From assembly GCA_022822125.1 (NCBI GenBank), contig JAJECF010000003.1:1-11801 (forward strand): a stretch of DNA of 11,801 nucleotides, read 5' to 3'. Shown piece by piece: positions 1-6,931 of this stretch (the first letter of the stretch is position 1; the number at the start of each line of letters is the position of its first letter). Below the pieces are notes generated by a model that worked only from the letters and a program-made list of their open reading frames with translations, was not told where the DNA came from and made no database searches. Both the position numbers and the translations under genes were made by a program. This stretch comes from Alphaproteobacteria bacterium. Lineage in GTDB: Bacteria > Pseudomonadota > Alphaproteobacteria > Bin95.

Positions 1-170
1 GTGCAAATCGCATCCGCGTCGGGTTACACTCTGTGCGCATCGGGGCGTTCCTCTGCAACAGGACAAGTCTTTGTCACAAAAGAACTTTCTCACATGCAGG
101 GCCCCGATGCACCTACACCCGGTGAGAAATCCGGGTTAGCCCGCAGAGACGGCGCGGCTGCCTTGCAACC
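1..170. other. Gene-free region with nested inverted repeats
   Basis: I see no credible gene here. The stretch lies beyond the stop codon of the leftward cytochrome b561 gene. A perfect 10-base inverted repeat, GCATCGGGGC (37-46) and GCCCCGATGC (101-110), encloses CTGCA (53-57) with TGCAG (95-99), which in turn encloses GACAA (62-66) with TTGTC (71-75). Together these could fold as one long interrupted hairpin. A separate hairpin, ACCCGG (117-122) with CCGGGT (131-136), follows. The folding works on either strand, so direction is unknown. It could be a structured RNA, an operator region, a terminator for the cytochrome gene (though no T-run follows), or the edge of a mobile element. Confidence 0.35.
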
Positions 171-860
171 TCACCAAAAGACGCGCGCCGCGATCTCGAT
201 GCCGCCGAGGACCGCCGCCGCCGCCAGCGCCAGCGCGAGAAGCGCGCGCCGGGCGGGGACCAGGCGGGGCGGCGTCTGCCCCGCCGCGAGCCGCGCGCGC
301 CCGGTCAGCATGGCGCGGGTGAGGTTTTCCCGCTTGTAAAGCAAATGGAACAGCACCGCGGCGATGTGGAGGCCGACAAGGATGAGCAGAGCGTCCACCA
401 CCATGGCGTGAAGCTCCGCGGCTTCGCGCGCAGCGTCGTAGCTGACGAGGAAGCTGAGCGGGCCGTCATGGAGCCCGTCCACATCGACCGCGAACAGCCC
501 GAGGCCCGCCTGCGCCGTCAGCACGAGCAGCATGGCGACCACGGACAGCCCGCCGAGCGGGTTGTGCCCGGCGCGCCCGTCCGGCGCGCGCCGCAGCATG
601 GTGGGCAGATAGGCCGCGATCTCGCCCACCGGGCGGATAAAGGCGCGGAAGCGGGACGAGGCGCTGCCCATGAAGCCCCACAATATCCGTGCGGCGACGA
701 GCACTAGCAGCGCCTGTCCTGCCGGGATGTGGATATCGAAGCGGCCGTTGCGCCCGCTCAGATAGCAGACGACGACCAGCACAACGAGGACCCAGTGGAA
801 GATGCGGGTCGGGCGGTCCCAAACAGGCGACTCTTTCGGTTCTTCCCCGTCTTCCGTCAT
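171..860 (-). CDS. Cytochrome b561 family membrane protein
   Basis: This encodes a 229-residue integral membrane protein, probably a di-heme b-type cytochrome that passes electrons within the inner membrane. Hydrophobic segments lie at about 23-35, 47-64, 101-123, 152-174 and 206-226. Histidines that could bind heme are H22 (RIFHW), H44, H99 (GHNPLGG), H151, H165 and H172; the HNPLG motif and a following hydrophobic helix are typical of the cytochrome b561/NiFe-hydrogenase b-type group. The last helix, 206-226, lies beyond the usual core. The ATG at 860 is chosen because AGGGAG sits 7 bases upstream (868-873) and the residues start just before the conserved WDRPTRIFHW. The frame is open further upstream, but that stretch overlaps the neighbouring gene and is not hydrophobic. 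No cytochrome c or hydrogenase partner is visible, so the redox partner is unknown. Confidence 0.85.
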   Translation of the reverse strand: MTEDGEEPKESPVWDRPTRIFHWVLVVLVVVCYLSGRNGRFDIHIPAGQALLVLVAARILWGFMGSASSRFRAFIRPVGEIAAYLPTMLRRAPDGRAGHNPLGGLSVVAMLLVLTAQAGLGLFAVDVDGLHDGPLSFLVSYDAAREAAELHAMVVDALLILVGLHIAAVLFHLLYKRENLTRAMLTGRARLAAGQTPPRLVPARRALLALALAAAAVLGGIEIAARVFW

Positions 861-946
861 CTGTTTGCTCCCTGCGCCAAGCGGTGGTGGACCGGCACAA
901 TGTGAAGGCTGCATCCGTCCCCGCAATGCGCGACGACTTGTATCAT
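857..946 (-). CDS. Possible 29-residue linking small ORF
   Basis: An ATG-initiated frame of 29 codons exactly fills the gap between the DUF1045 gene and the cytochrome b561 gene. Its ATG overlaps the upstream stop as ATGA (943-946), and its TGA overlaps the cytochrome start as ATGA (857-860). The peptide has Cys and His residues spaced H7, C8, C12, H15, H20, H21 and no membrane segment. No strong Shine-Dalgarno precedes it, so translation would rely on coupling to the upstream gene. The region must also carry the cytochrome gene's ribosome binding site (868-873). I do not recognise the peptide. It could be a real small protein, a coupling leader, or chance. Confidence 0.3.
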   Translation of the reverse strand: MIQVVAHCGDGCSLHIVPVHHRLAQGANR

Positions 947-1623
947 TCGCGAAGGGGCAGCCGCCAGCGCGAGTCCCGACTGCCGCGCATCGGCGCGGCG
1001 GGCGCCGAGAATTCGAAACGGCGCAAGATCTCGAAGGATGCCCCTTCCACGGGCTCGACCGCAACCGTAAGGGCGTCGATGAGAAGCGGCGGCTTCGCCC
1101 CGCCGAGCATGGCTTCGGCAAGGGCGCACTCCCTCGCCAGTTCCGCATCGTTCAGACGGCCGGTCAGGGTCATGTGAAAGCGGAACGCCTCCATGACATA
1201 GGGATAGCCCCAGCGCCGCAGCAGCGCCTCCTGGCAGGGGCTGAGGCCGGTCCGGCGGCGGCGGTTCAACTCCGCTTCCGTCGGCGGCGCACGGAACCGG
1301 TCGAAGGCGGCGACGCAATCGGCTGCCAGCCGGTCGAGCGCCCCGAAGGGTTCCGACGGCGCGAGTGCAAGAAAGCCCGCCAGCACGGCAAGCCCAAGCG
1401 GCGGGCCGGCGAGTGTCGGGCGCGAGGCCGCAAAGCTCTCGACGGCGCCCAGAAATCCGGCTTCCTCCGCTCCCGCCGCCAGCCGGAACGGCGCCTTGAG
1501 CGTGCCGTGGAAGCCGTAGCGGCGCGGCGTATCGAGACAAGGCGCAGCGCGGGCGAACCAGGCCGCGCCGAAGACAGCCAGCGCGCTTTCCGGCGCTGGC
1601 GTGTAGTAGATGGCGTATCTCAA
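943..1623 (-). CDS. DUF1045 2H-phosphoesterase-like protein
   Basis: This encodes a 226-residue protein of the DUF1045 family, often annotated as a putative phosphonate metabolism protein. The family belongs to the 2H phosphoesterase superfamily, whose members hydrolyse cyclic phosphodiesters with two His-x-Thr motifs. Both are visible: HGT at 39-41 and HMT at 150-152. The expected N-terminus, RYAIYYTP, follows directly after a TTG codon at 1623, which I take as the start. A GGA lies 11 bases upstream, so the ribosome site is weak, and the start falls 7 bases past the stop of the zinc-ribbon gene, which favours coupling. The longer in-frame ATG at 1743 lies well inside the upstream gene and adds unconserved sequence. 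No phn genes are nearby, so a role in phosphonate use is not supported by context; the substrate is unknown. Confidence 0.85.
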   Translation of the reverse strand: MRYAIYYTPAPESALAVFGAAWFARAAPCLDTPRRYGFHGTLKAPFRLAAGAEEAGFLGAVESFAASRPTLAGPPLGLAVLAGFLALAPSEPFGALDRLAADCVAAFDRFRAPPTEAELNRRRRTGLSPCQEALLRRWGYPYVMEAFRFHMTLTGRLNDAELARECALAEAMLGGAKPPLLIDALTVAVEPVEGASFEILRRFEFSAPAAPMRGSRDSRWRLPLRE

Positions 1624-1630
1624 GGCGCGC

Positions 1631-2044
1631 CTATTCCGGCCGAACCGGCTTGGCTCCCTGCCCGCCCTCCGGCTCGAATCCGAGCGCCTTGTAAACCGGC
1701 GCGAGCCAGGGCCATTCCTTCTGGATGGCATGCCGCGCCTCATAGCCGACGATGCACAGGGCGAGCGCCGCCAGGCTCACCACCCAGACCCGGAGGGACG
1801 GCGCGCGGGATCGGGGAGGCCGCCCCGCCGGCACCGGAAGCTGGGGCTTCCACGGCTCCCGGTCCGCCCCCTCGCCGGCGTCCGGGGGCTCGGGCTCGGC
1901 GTGAAGGACCTCGACGACATATCCCGGCGGCTCCGCACGCCAGACATGGTGGCATTTGCTGCACCGGACCCGCCGCCCGGTCGCGCCCAAAGCCTCGACT
2001 TCGACGCGAAATCGTGCCATACAGTTCGGGCAGGCGAGAATCAT
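1631..2044 (-). CDS. MJ0042-type zinc-ribbon membrane protein
   Basis: This encodes a 137-residue protein with an N-terminal zinc ribbon: CPNC (C5, C8) and CSKC (C28, C31), with the hydrophobic pattern FRV-RVRC-CHHVW typical of MJ0042 domains. A proline-rich acidic linker (about 40-83) leads to one membrane helix at about 85-102 and a conserved-looking tail, WPWLAPVYKALGF. The arrangement predicts a cytoplasmic zinc domain tethered to the inner membrane. Function is not established for this family. The ATG at 2044 has GAGG about 8 bases upstream, and a plausible promoter lies at 2081-2109. From memory, in alphaproteobacteria this gene commonly stands divergently beside ftsE-ftsX-ydcF-plsC; here ydcF and plsC are present but ftsEX are not. 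Confidence 0.85.
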   Translation of the reverse strand: MILACPNCMARFRVEVEALGATGRRVRCSKCHHVWRAEPPGYVVEVLHAEPEPPDAGEGADREPWKPQLPVPAGRPPRSRAPSLRVWVVSLAALALCIVGYEARHAIQKEWPWLAPVYKALGFEPEGGQGAKPVRPE

Positions 2045-2080
2045 GCAGGCGCCTCTGTATCCCCTGCGTATGAGGAAATT

Positions 2081-2109
2081 TGTATAGGCTGGCGGGCAGC
2101 TCGAATCAA
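2081..2109 (-). promoter_or_regulatory. Candidate sigma-70 promoter for leftward genes
   Basis: Read on the minus strand, TTGATT (2104-2109) and TATACA (2081-2086) are separated by exactly 17 bases. Each matches the -35 and -10 consensus at four of six positions. Transcription would start near 2074, about 30 bases before the zinc-ribbon ATG, and would also serve the DUF1045 gene and perhaps the cytochrome gene. It is a relatively AT-rich patch in a GC-rich region, which adds some weight. Confidence 0.45.
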
Positions 2110-2208
2110 GGTGACCGCGAACGTGCCGACTGGCGAAGGCCGGATTTCCGACGAAGGCGCCCGCCGTCCCCGCCGCCGGGCGCCCTCCGGCCGGCTGTCG
2201 GACCGGCC

Positions 2209-2814
2209 TTGACGAAGCGTATCGTCATTCTCCTGCTGTTGCTGGCCGCGCTCTGGACAGGCGGCCTTATGCGTTTTGCGGCAATGCTGCCGACGGAACC
2301 CGAAGCGCTCGGCCGGAAGACCGACGCCATCATTGTGTTGACGGGCGGCGCCGACCGCATCGCCGAAGGACTGCGCCTTCTGGACGAGGGCCGGGCGCCG
2401 GCGCTCTTCGTCTCCGGCGTCGGCGCCGGCGTCACGGCGGCGCGGCTCCTGGAGCTGGCGGGACGCGCCGCAAACAGTCCGCTCGCCTGCTGCATCGAAC
2501 TCGGCCGAACCGCTCAGGACACTGTCGGCAACGCCGCCGAGGTCACGGCCTGGGCGGCGGGTCGAGCCGCGCAAAGCCTGCGCATCGTGACCGCCGCCTA
2601 CCATCTGCCGCGCGCGCTCCACCTGCTGCGCCGCGCCGCGCCGGAGGTCGAGATGCTGGCGCATCCCGTCATCCCGGACACGCTCAGGCTGGACGGGTGG
2701 TGGCGATGGCCCGGAACGCGGGAGGTGTTGCTGCGCGCCTACCACAAATATCTGCTGGCCGTGACGCTGGGTCGCCTCGCCGAATGGTACGGCGCGTTGA
2801 GGAACGACGGGTGA
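2209..2814 (+). CDS. YdcF/DUF218 family membrane-anchored protein
   Basis: This encodes a 201-residue protein of the DUF218 (YdcF/ElyC/SanA) family, which is linked to cell-envelope maintenance; the biochemical activity is not defined. An N-terminal membrane anchor (about 4-20) precedes the domain. Family motifs are IIVLTGGADR (41-50), AEGLRLL, LFVSG (66-70), the GRTAQDTVGNA segment (99-109) and IVTAAYHLPRAL (126-137). The start is uncertain: I choose TTG at 2209 because it immediately precedes the anchor. A TTG at 2080 would add 43 mostly Arg/Pro residues unlike a signal. No strong ribosome site precedes 2209. The end overlaps the acyltransferase start as GTGA. Pairing with plsC is, from memory, common in alphaproteobacteria. 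Confidence 0.8.
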   Translation: MTKRIVILLLLLAALWTGGLMRFAAMLPTEPEALGRKTDAIIVLTGGADRIAEGLRLLDEGRAPALFVSGVGAGVTAARLLELAGRAANSPLACCIELGRTAQDTVGNAAEVTAWAAGRAAQSLRIVTAAYHLPRALHLLRRAAPEVEMLAHPVIPDTLRLDGWWRWPGTREVLLRAYHKYLLAVTLGRLAEWYGALRNDG

Positions 2815-3536
2815 AGACGCTCCGCTCGGCGCTCTTCGCTGCGGGCTTCGTGGCCGCCACCGCGCTGCTCGTCTTCCTGCTTTCGCCGGCGCTCTTCGCC
2901 TCGCGGCGCGCGGCGCGGCGCGCGGGCGCTGTCTGGGGGCATGTCACGATCTTCCTGCTGCGCGCTCTCGCCGGCATACGGCACGAAATTCGCGGCCCCC
3001 TGCCGCCGCCCGGCAGCATCATCGCCGCAAAGCACCAGTCCGCCTGGGAGACCCTCGCGCTGGCGGCTCTGCTGTCCGATCCGGTTTATGTCGTGAAACA
3101 GGAATTGCTCCGGGTCCCGGGCGTCGGCTGGTATTTCCGGCGCGCAGGGCAAATCGCAGTGGACCGCCAGGGCGGCGCCTCGGCCCTCCGCCGCATGGTG
3201 CAGGAAGCGAAGGCCGCGCTGGAGACGGGCGCGCAACTTGTGGTTTTCCCGGAAGGCACCCGAGTCGCGCCGGGCGAGCGCCGCCCCTACCACCCAGGCA
3301 TCGCTGCGCTCTACCGCGAGGCGGGCGTCGCCGTCGTGCCGGTCGCGCTCAATTCCGGGCGCCACTGGAGCCGGCGCGGATTCCGGATGCGCCCCGGCGC
3401 GATCCGGCTCGAATTCCTGGAGCCGATCCCGCCCGGCATGGACCGCCGCGCCTTCATGGCCCGCCTGGAGGAACGGATCGAACAGGCATGCCGGGACATC
3501 GACGCGGACGCCGGGGGCGCAAACGGGCTAGAATGA
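2811..3536 (+). CDS. plsC: 1-acyl-glycerol-3-phosphate acyltransferase (PlsC family)
   Basis: This encodes a 241-residue acyltransferase that would transfer an acyl chain to the sn-2 position of lysophosphatidic acid, giving phosphatidic acid at the inner membrane. An N-terminal membrane helix lies at about 5-30. Motif I is KHQSAWE (74-80), with H75 and E80 in an H-x4-E form instead of the more common H-x4-D. Motif II is GWYFRRAGQIAVDR (106-119), motif III FPEGTR (146-151) and motif IV PVALNSG (177-183). The GTG at 2811 overlaps the YdcF stop by four bases and has GAGG 8 bases upstream, so it decides the start against a longer in-frame ATG at 2697 inside ydcF. Acyl-acceptor specificity cannot be read from sequence; another lysophospholipid acyltransferase role is possible. 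Confidence 0.88.
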   Translation: MKTLRSALFAAGFVAATALLVFLLSPALFASRRAARRAGAVWGHVTIFLLRALAGIRHEIRGPLPPPGSIIAAKHQSAWETLALAALLSDPVYVVKQELLRVPGVGWYFRRAGQIAVDRQGGASALRRMVQEAKAALETGAQLVVFPEGTRVAPGERRPYHPGIAALYREAGVAVVPVALNSGRHWSRRGFRMRPGAIRLEFLEPIPPGMDRRAFMARLEERIEQACRDIDADAGGANGLE

Positions 3537-3540
3537 CGCC

Positions 3541-4665
3541 ATGACCGCCCAGATACGCCTGCCTGCCGCCTTCATGCGCGGCGGCACCTCCAACGCCCTC
3601 GTCTTCCATGCGCGGGACCTGCCCGCCGACCGGGAGGAGTGGCCGGCGCTTTTCTGCGCGGCGATGGGCAGCCCGGACCCGAACGGCCGCCAGCTCGACG
3701 GCATGGGCGGCGGCATCTCCTCGCTCTCCAAGGTCTGCGTCATAGGTCCGCCCACCCGGCCGGACGCCGATATCGACTACACCTTCTTCCAGATCGCCGT
3801 GGACCGCGCGGAGGCCGACACCTCCGGCAATTGCGGCAACATGTCGTCCGCCATGGGGCCGTTCGCGGTGGATGAGGGGCTGGTTGCCGCTGGCGAGGGC
3901 GAGGCCCTGGTGCGCATTCACAACACCAATACCGCTCGGATGATCCACGCTCGCTTCGCGGTCGAGGACGGGCGCGCGGCCGTCAATGGCGAGTTTGCCC
4001 TGCCTGGAGTGGCGGGCGCCGGCGCGCCGGTGCGGCTCGATTTCCTGGAGCCGGGCGGGGCCAGCACCGGCACCCTCCTGCCCACGGGCCGGCCGGTGGA
4101 CCGGCTCGATGTTCCGGGCTTCGGCGTCCTGGATGTCTCTATCGTCGATGCCGCCAATCTCTGCTGTTTCGTCCGTGCGGCGGATATCGGCCTCTCCGGC
4201 GTGGAGACGCCCGCCATGCTCGACGCCAACGCCGACGCGCTGGCAGTGCTCGACGCCGTGCGCCGCGCCGCCGGAGACGCCGCCGGCCTCGACCCGGTGC
4301 CGGGGAGCATCCCCAAGGTCGGCATGGTCGCGCCGCCGGCCGCCTTCGAAACGTTGTCGGGCAAACGCCTCGGGCCTGAGGATATGGACTTCTCGGCGCG
4401 GATGATTTCCGTTGGCCGCCCCCACCGCGCCGTGCCGCTGACGGCTGCGCTCTGCCTTGGCGTTGCAGCCCGATTGGAGGACACGCTGGTGCAGGAGGCC
4501 CGCCGTGCGCCCGGCGGCAGCGACGTCCGCATCGGCCATCCTTCCGGCATCGCGCTCGTGGCCGCCGAGGTCTCAGGCGGCAAGCAGCCCCATGCCGAGC
4601 GCGCCGTCGTCTATCGCACGGCGCGCCGCCTCATGGACGGCTTCGTTTACGCTCCCGGGCGCTAA
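3541..4665 (+). CDS. PrpF-family 2-methylaconitate/oxalomesaconate-type isomerase
   Basis: This encodes a 374-residue protein of the PrpF (DUF453) family, cytoplasmic isomerases with a diaminopimelate-epimerase-like fold that shift double bonds in tricarboxylic substrates. Family marks are FMRGGTSN (11-18), GGGISSLSK (56-64), SGNCGNMSSA (95-104), and PHRAVPLTAALCLGVAA in the C-terminal half. K64 and C98 are 34 residues apart and fit the lysine and cysteine implicated in catalysis in PrpF. The length matches the family. The start is the ATG four bases after the plsC stop, so it is probably cotranscribed with ydcF and plsC. No prpB, prpC, acnD or gallate/protocatechuate genes are nearby, so 2-methylaconitate isomerase and 4-oxalomesaconate tautomerase are both only possibilities. 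The TAA overlaps the convergent gene's stop. Confidence 0.85.
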   Translation: MTAQIRLPAAFMRGGTSNALVFHARDLPADREEWPALFCAAMGSPDPNGRQLDGMGGGISSLSKVCVIGPPTRPDADIDYTFFQIAVDRAEADTSGNCGNMSSAMGPFAVDEGLVAAGEGEALVRIHNTNTARMIHARFAVEDGRAAVNGEFALPGVAGAGAPVRLDFLEPGGASTGTLLPTGRPVDRLDVPGFGVLDVSIVDAANLCCFVRAADIGLSGVETPAMLDANADALAVLDAVRRAAGDAAGLDPVPGSIPKVGMVAPPAAFETLSGKRLGPEDMDFSARMISVGRPHRAVPLTAALCLGVAARLEDTLVQEARRAPGGSDVRIGHPSGIALVAAEVSGGKQPHAERAVVYRTARRLMDGFVYAPGR

Positions 4666-6257
4666 CCCGACCGGGCTTCGGCGAGGGAGGCGGGGGTATC
4701 GACATCGCGCAGCACGCCCGCATCCGGCATGGGCACTTCGACCAGAAGGTCTCCGTTTGCGCCGATCAGGTGCTTTGCGCCGACATCGCCGGAGATGCCG
4801 CGCATATCCGCGAACAGCTCCCGGCCCCAGAGCACGGGGTTGCCGCGCTTGCCGTTGAAGGTCGGCACGCAGATCGACCGGCCCTCCAGAGGGTTGAAGG
4901 CCGCGATCAGCCGGTCGATATGGGCGGCGGAAACGAAGGGCATGTCCCCCAACAGCACAACGGCGCCGTCGATGTCTTCCGGCAGGGCCGCGATGCCCGC
5001 GCGGAGCGAAGTCGAGAGGCCTTCCGCATAATCCGGATTGTGGACCGTCGGCGCCTCCACGGCCGCTTCGATACGCGCCCGCTCATGCCCCGTCACCACC
5101 AGCAGCGAGGCCGCCTGCGAAGCGCGCGCGGCCTCCAGCGCGCGCTCGAGCATGGCCGCGCCGTCCACCTCCGCCAGCAGCTTGTTCGCGGGCCCCATGC
5201 GCCGGGATTGCCCCGCAGCCAGGACGACAGCCGCAATACGCGGCAGCCGGGCCGGTTCGGCCACCGCCCGCTCGCGCACTCGAGGCTGCGGCCGGCTCGG
5301 AATATCGACCAGCAACCCGCCGACTCCCATCGACATGACTTCCCGCCGCCCGACCTCAAGGCCCGCGACGAGGCGCTGGAGCACCCAGTCGAAACCGTTC
5401 GCCTTGGGCGAGCGGGCACAGCCGGGCAGGCCGATGACCGGCACGGCGCCGACCCGCCCGACCAGCAGCAGGTTGCCCGGATCGACCGGCATGCCGAAAT
5501 GTTCGACCGCGCCGCCGGCCGCTTCAATGGCCGCCGGCAGCACGTCGCGCCGGTCCACGATGGCGGACGCGCCTGCGATCAGCAGGATGTCCGGGCCCTG
5601 CTTCAGGCTTTCCCCTATTGCCTGCGCCAGCGCCGTCTCATCATGCGCGGCGCGGCGTTCCTCGAACAATTCGCCCTCAAGCGCCTCAATGCGCCGGCTC
5701 GTGATCTCCACCGTCTTGTCGAGCACGCTCGCCTTGACGCTGGGCAGTTCGGTCTGGATGAGCGCCACCCGCCTGGCCTTGAGCGGATGCAGCGCCAGCA
5801 GCGGGCCCTCGATTCGCCGAACCGCCTCTTCCGGCGCGGCGAAGGGGATGATTTTCACCGTGGCCACCATCTGCCGGCGTTCGACCGGGCTGAAAGGGGG
5901 CAATGTCGCCAGCGTTATGCTCTCGTCGAGCAGGTTCAGCCGGTCCACCTGCGCCGCCTCGACGGTCAGTACGCCACGCGCCGCCGCGAAGAGGTTGACC
6001 CGCCCGGTGAAGGGCGCGGCGACCTCCAGCCCCTCTCCCGCCACTGCCGCCGCGATGGCTGCCGCCGCGCTGTCCTCGTCCATATCGCCGGGCTCGAAAC
6101 GGGCAGCCGTCACCTCTTCCACGCCCGCTTGCGCCAGGACGGCCAGATCCGCCGCCGACAACAGCCGCCCCTTGCGGAAGACCGCCCGTTCCACCCGAAT
6201 CGAATGGGCCAGCAGCGCGCCTTCCGCATCCCCGAGCGGCATTGTCCCGAACTTCAT
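4662..6257 (-). CDS. MPT-binding domain fused to MobA-like nucleotidyltransferase
   Basis: This encodes a 531-residue two-domain protein for molybdenum cofactor handling. Residues about 1-330 resemble the molybdopterin-binding (MoaB/MoeA-like) fold, including the segment ILLIAGASAIVDRRDVLPAA and the loop GLPGCARSPKANGFD. Residues about 340-531 form a MobA/MocA-like GTase: LAAGQSRRMGPANKLL (346-361) is the nucleotide-binding loop, LLGDMP (435-440) the metal/nucleotide motif, GNPVLW (472-477), and DVDTP (518-522) near the end. By family, the second domain joins CMP or GMP to molybdopterin; cytidylyl transfer fits hydroxylase enzymes of the XdhC/Cox context. The ATG at 6257 overlaps the xdhC stop as ATGA, with GGAGG 10 bases upstream. 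It is the last gene of the operon. Nucleotide choice is inference. Confidence 0.88.
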   Translation of the reverse strand: MKFGTMPLGDAEGALLAHSIRVERAVFRKGRLLSAADLAVLAQAGVEEVTAARFEPGDMDEDSAAAAIAAAVAGEGLEVAAPFTGRVNLFAAARGVLTVEAAQVDRLNLLDESITLATLPPFSPVERRQMVATVKIIPFAAPEEAVRRIEGPLLALHPLKARRVALIQTELPSVKASVLDKTVEITSRRIEALEGELFEERRAAHDETALAQAIGESLKQGPDILLIAGASAIVDRRDVLPAAIEAAGGAVEHFGMPVDPGNLLLVGRVGAVPVIGLPGCARSPKANGFDWVLQRLVAGLEVGRREVMSMGVGGLLVDIPSRPQPRVRERAVAEPARLPRIAAVVLAAGQSRRMGPANKLLAEVDGAAMLERALEAARASQAASLLVVTGHERARIEAAVEAPTVHNPDYAEGLSTSLRAGIAALPEDIDGAVVLLGDMPFVSAAHIDRLIAAFNPLEGRSICVPTFNGKRGNPVLWGRELFADMRGISGDVGAKHLIGANGDLLVEVPMPDAGVLRDVDTPASLAEARSG

Positions 6258-6931
6258 CGGTAAAGCGCCTCCGTCATCTGCGCCGCCACGGCGAGCGCAA
6301 TCTCGGCAGGCGCCCGTCCGCCGAGATCGAGGCCGATGGGGGCGCGAATGCGGCCGATAGCGGCCTCGTCGAACCCGGCTTCGACCAGCCGCTCCACCCG
6401 TTGCGCATGCGTGCGCCGGCTGCCGAGCGCGCCGATATAGAACGCCTCCGAGCGAAGCGCGACATGCAATGCCGGGTCGTCCAGCTTGGGGTCATGGGTG
6501 AGCGTCACGACGGCTGTCCGTCCGTCCACGCCGAGCGCCTCCAGCGCATCGTCGGGCCACTCATCCAGAATCGTCACATCGGGAAAGCGCGCCGCGGTTG
6601 CAAAGGCGCCGCGCGGATCGACCAGAGTGACATCGTAACCGAGGCCGGCGGCCATCGGGATCAGCGGCTGGGAGATATGCACCGCGCCCACCACGATCAG
6701 GCGCAGCGGCGGGTTGAACACCTGCACGAACCAGCGCCCGCCTTCATGCTCGAAATCCCGGCTGCGGTTCTGCCTCAGCGCGGCGCGCGCGACTTCCAGC
6801 ACGGGCTCCGGCAGCGGCCCCTCGCCATCCTCCACGACAGCGTCCACGCTGCCGTCCAGCGCCGCAACGCGCGCGATCGGCCGCCTTGCGGCGCGGGCGG
6901 CGCGCAGCCGGGCCAGCGTCTCCGCCTTCAT
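6254..6931 (-). CDS. XdhC-type maturation factor, C-terminal Rossmann domain
   Basis: This encodes a 225-residue protein corresponding to the C-terminal part of XdhC/CoxF proteins. XdhC binds molybdenum cofactor, protects it and delivers it, after sulfuration, to xanthine dehydrogenase-type enzymes. Visible marks are LIVVGAVHISQPL (78-90), DPRG (105-108), LTHDPKLDDPAL (144-155), YIGALGSRRTHAQR (165-178) and PIGLDLGGRAPAEIA (198-212). The dinucleotide loop reads GAVHIS, so the second glycine of the usual GAGH is valine. The first 70 residues are not a full XdhC N-terminal domain; that domain is encoded by the gene just upstream. Both ends overlap neighbours as ATGA (6928-6931 and 6254-6257), indicating strong translational coupling. 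The two XdhC parts probably act together. Confidence 0.88.
   Translation of the reverse strand: MKAETLARLRAARAARRPIARVAALDGSVDAVVEDGEGPLPEPVLEVARAALRQNRSRDFEHEGGRWFVQVFNPPLRLIVVGAVHISQPLIPMAAGLGYDVTLVDPRGAFATAARFPDVTILDEWPDDALEALGVDGRTAVVTLTHDPKLDDPALHVALRSEAFYIGALGSRRTHAQRVERLVEAGFDEAAIGRIRAPIGLDLGGRAPAEIALAVAAQMTEALYR

Noticed and set aside
117..140. End of an IS1380-like insertion sequence at the GGTGAGAAATCCGGGTTAG stretch
   Set aside because: It feels familiar from memory but no transposase, partner end or target duplication can be seen in the window.
2080..2208. Longer N-terminus for the YdcF protein from TTG at 2080
   Set aside because: It adds 43 Arg/Pro-rich residues before the membrane anchor, and the GAGG before it is only four bases away.
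4770..6263. Long plus-strand frames opposite the MobA-like fusion
   Set aside because: They are His/Arg/Gln-rich antisense shadows with no family motifs, as expected in GC-rich coding DNA.
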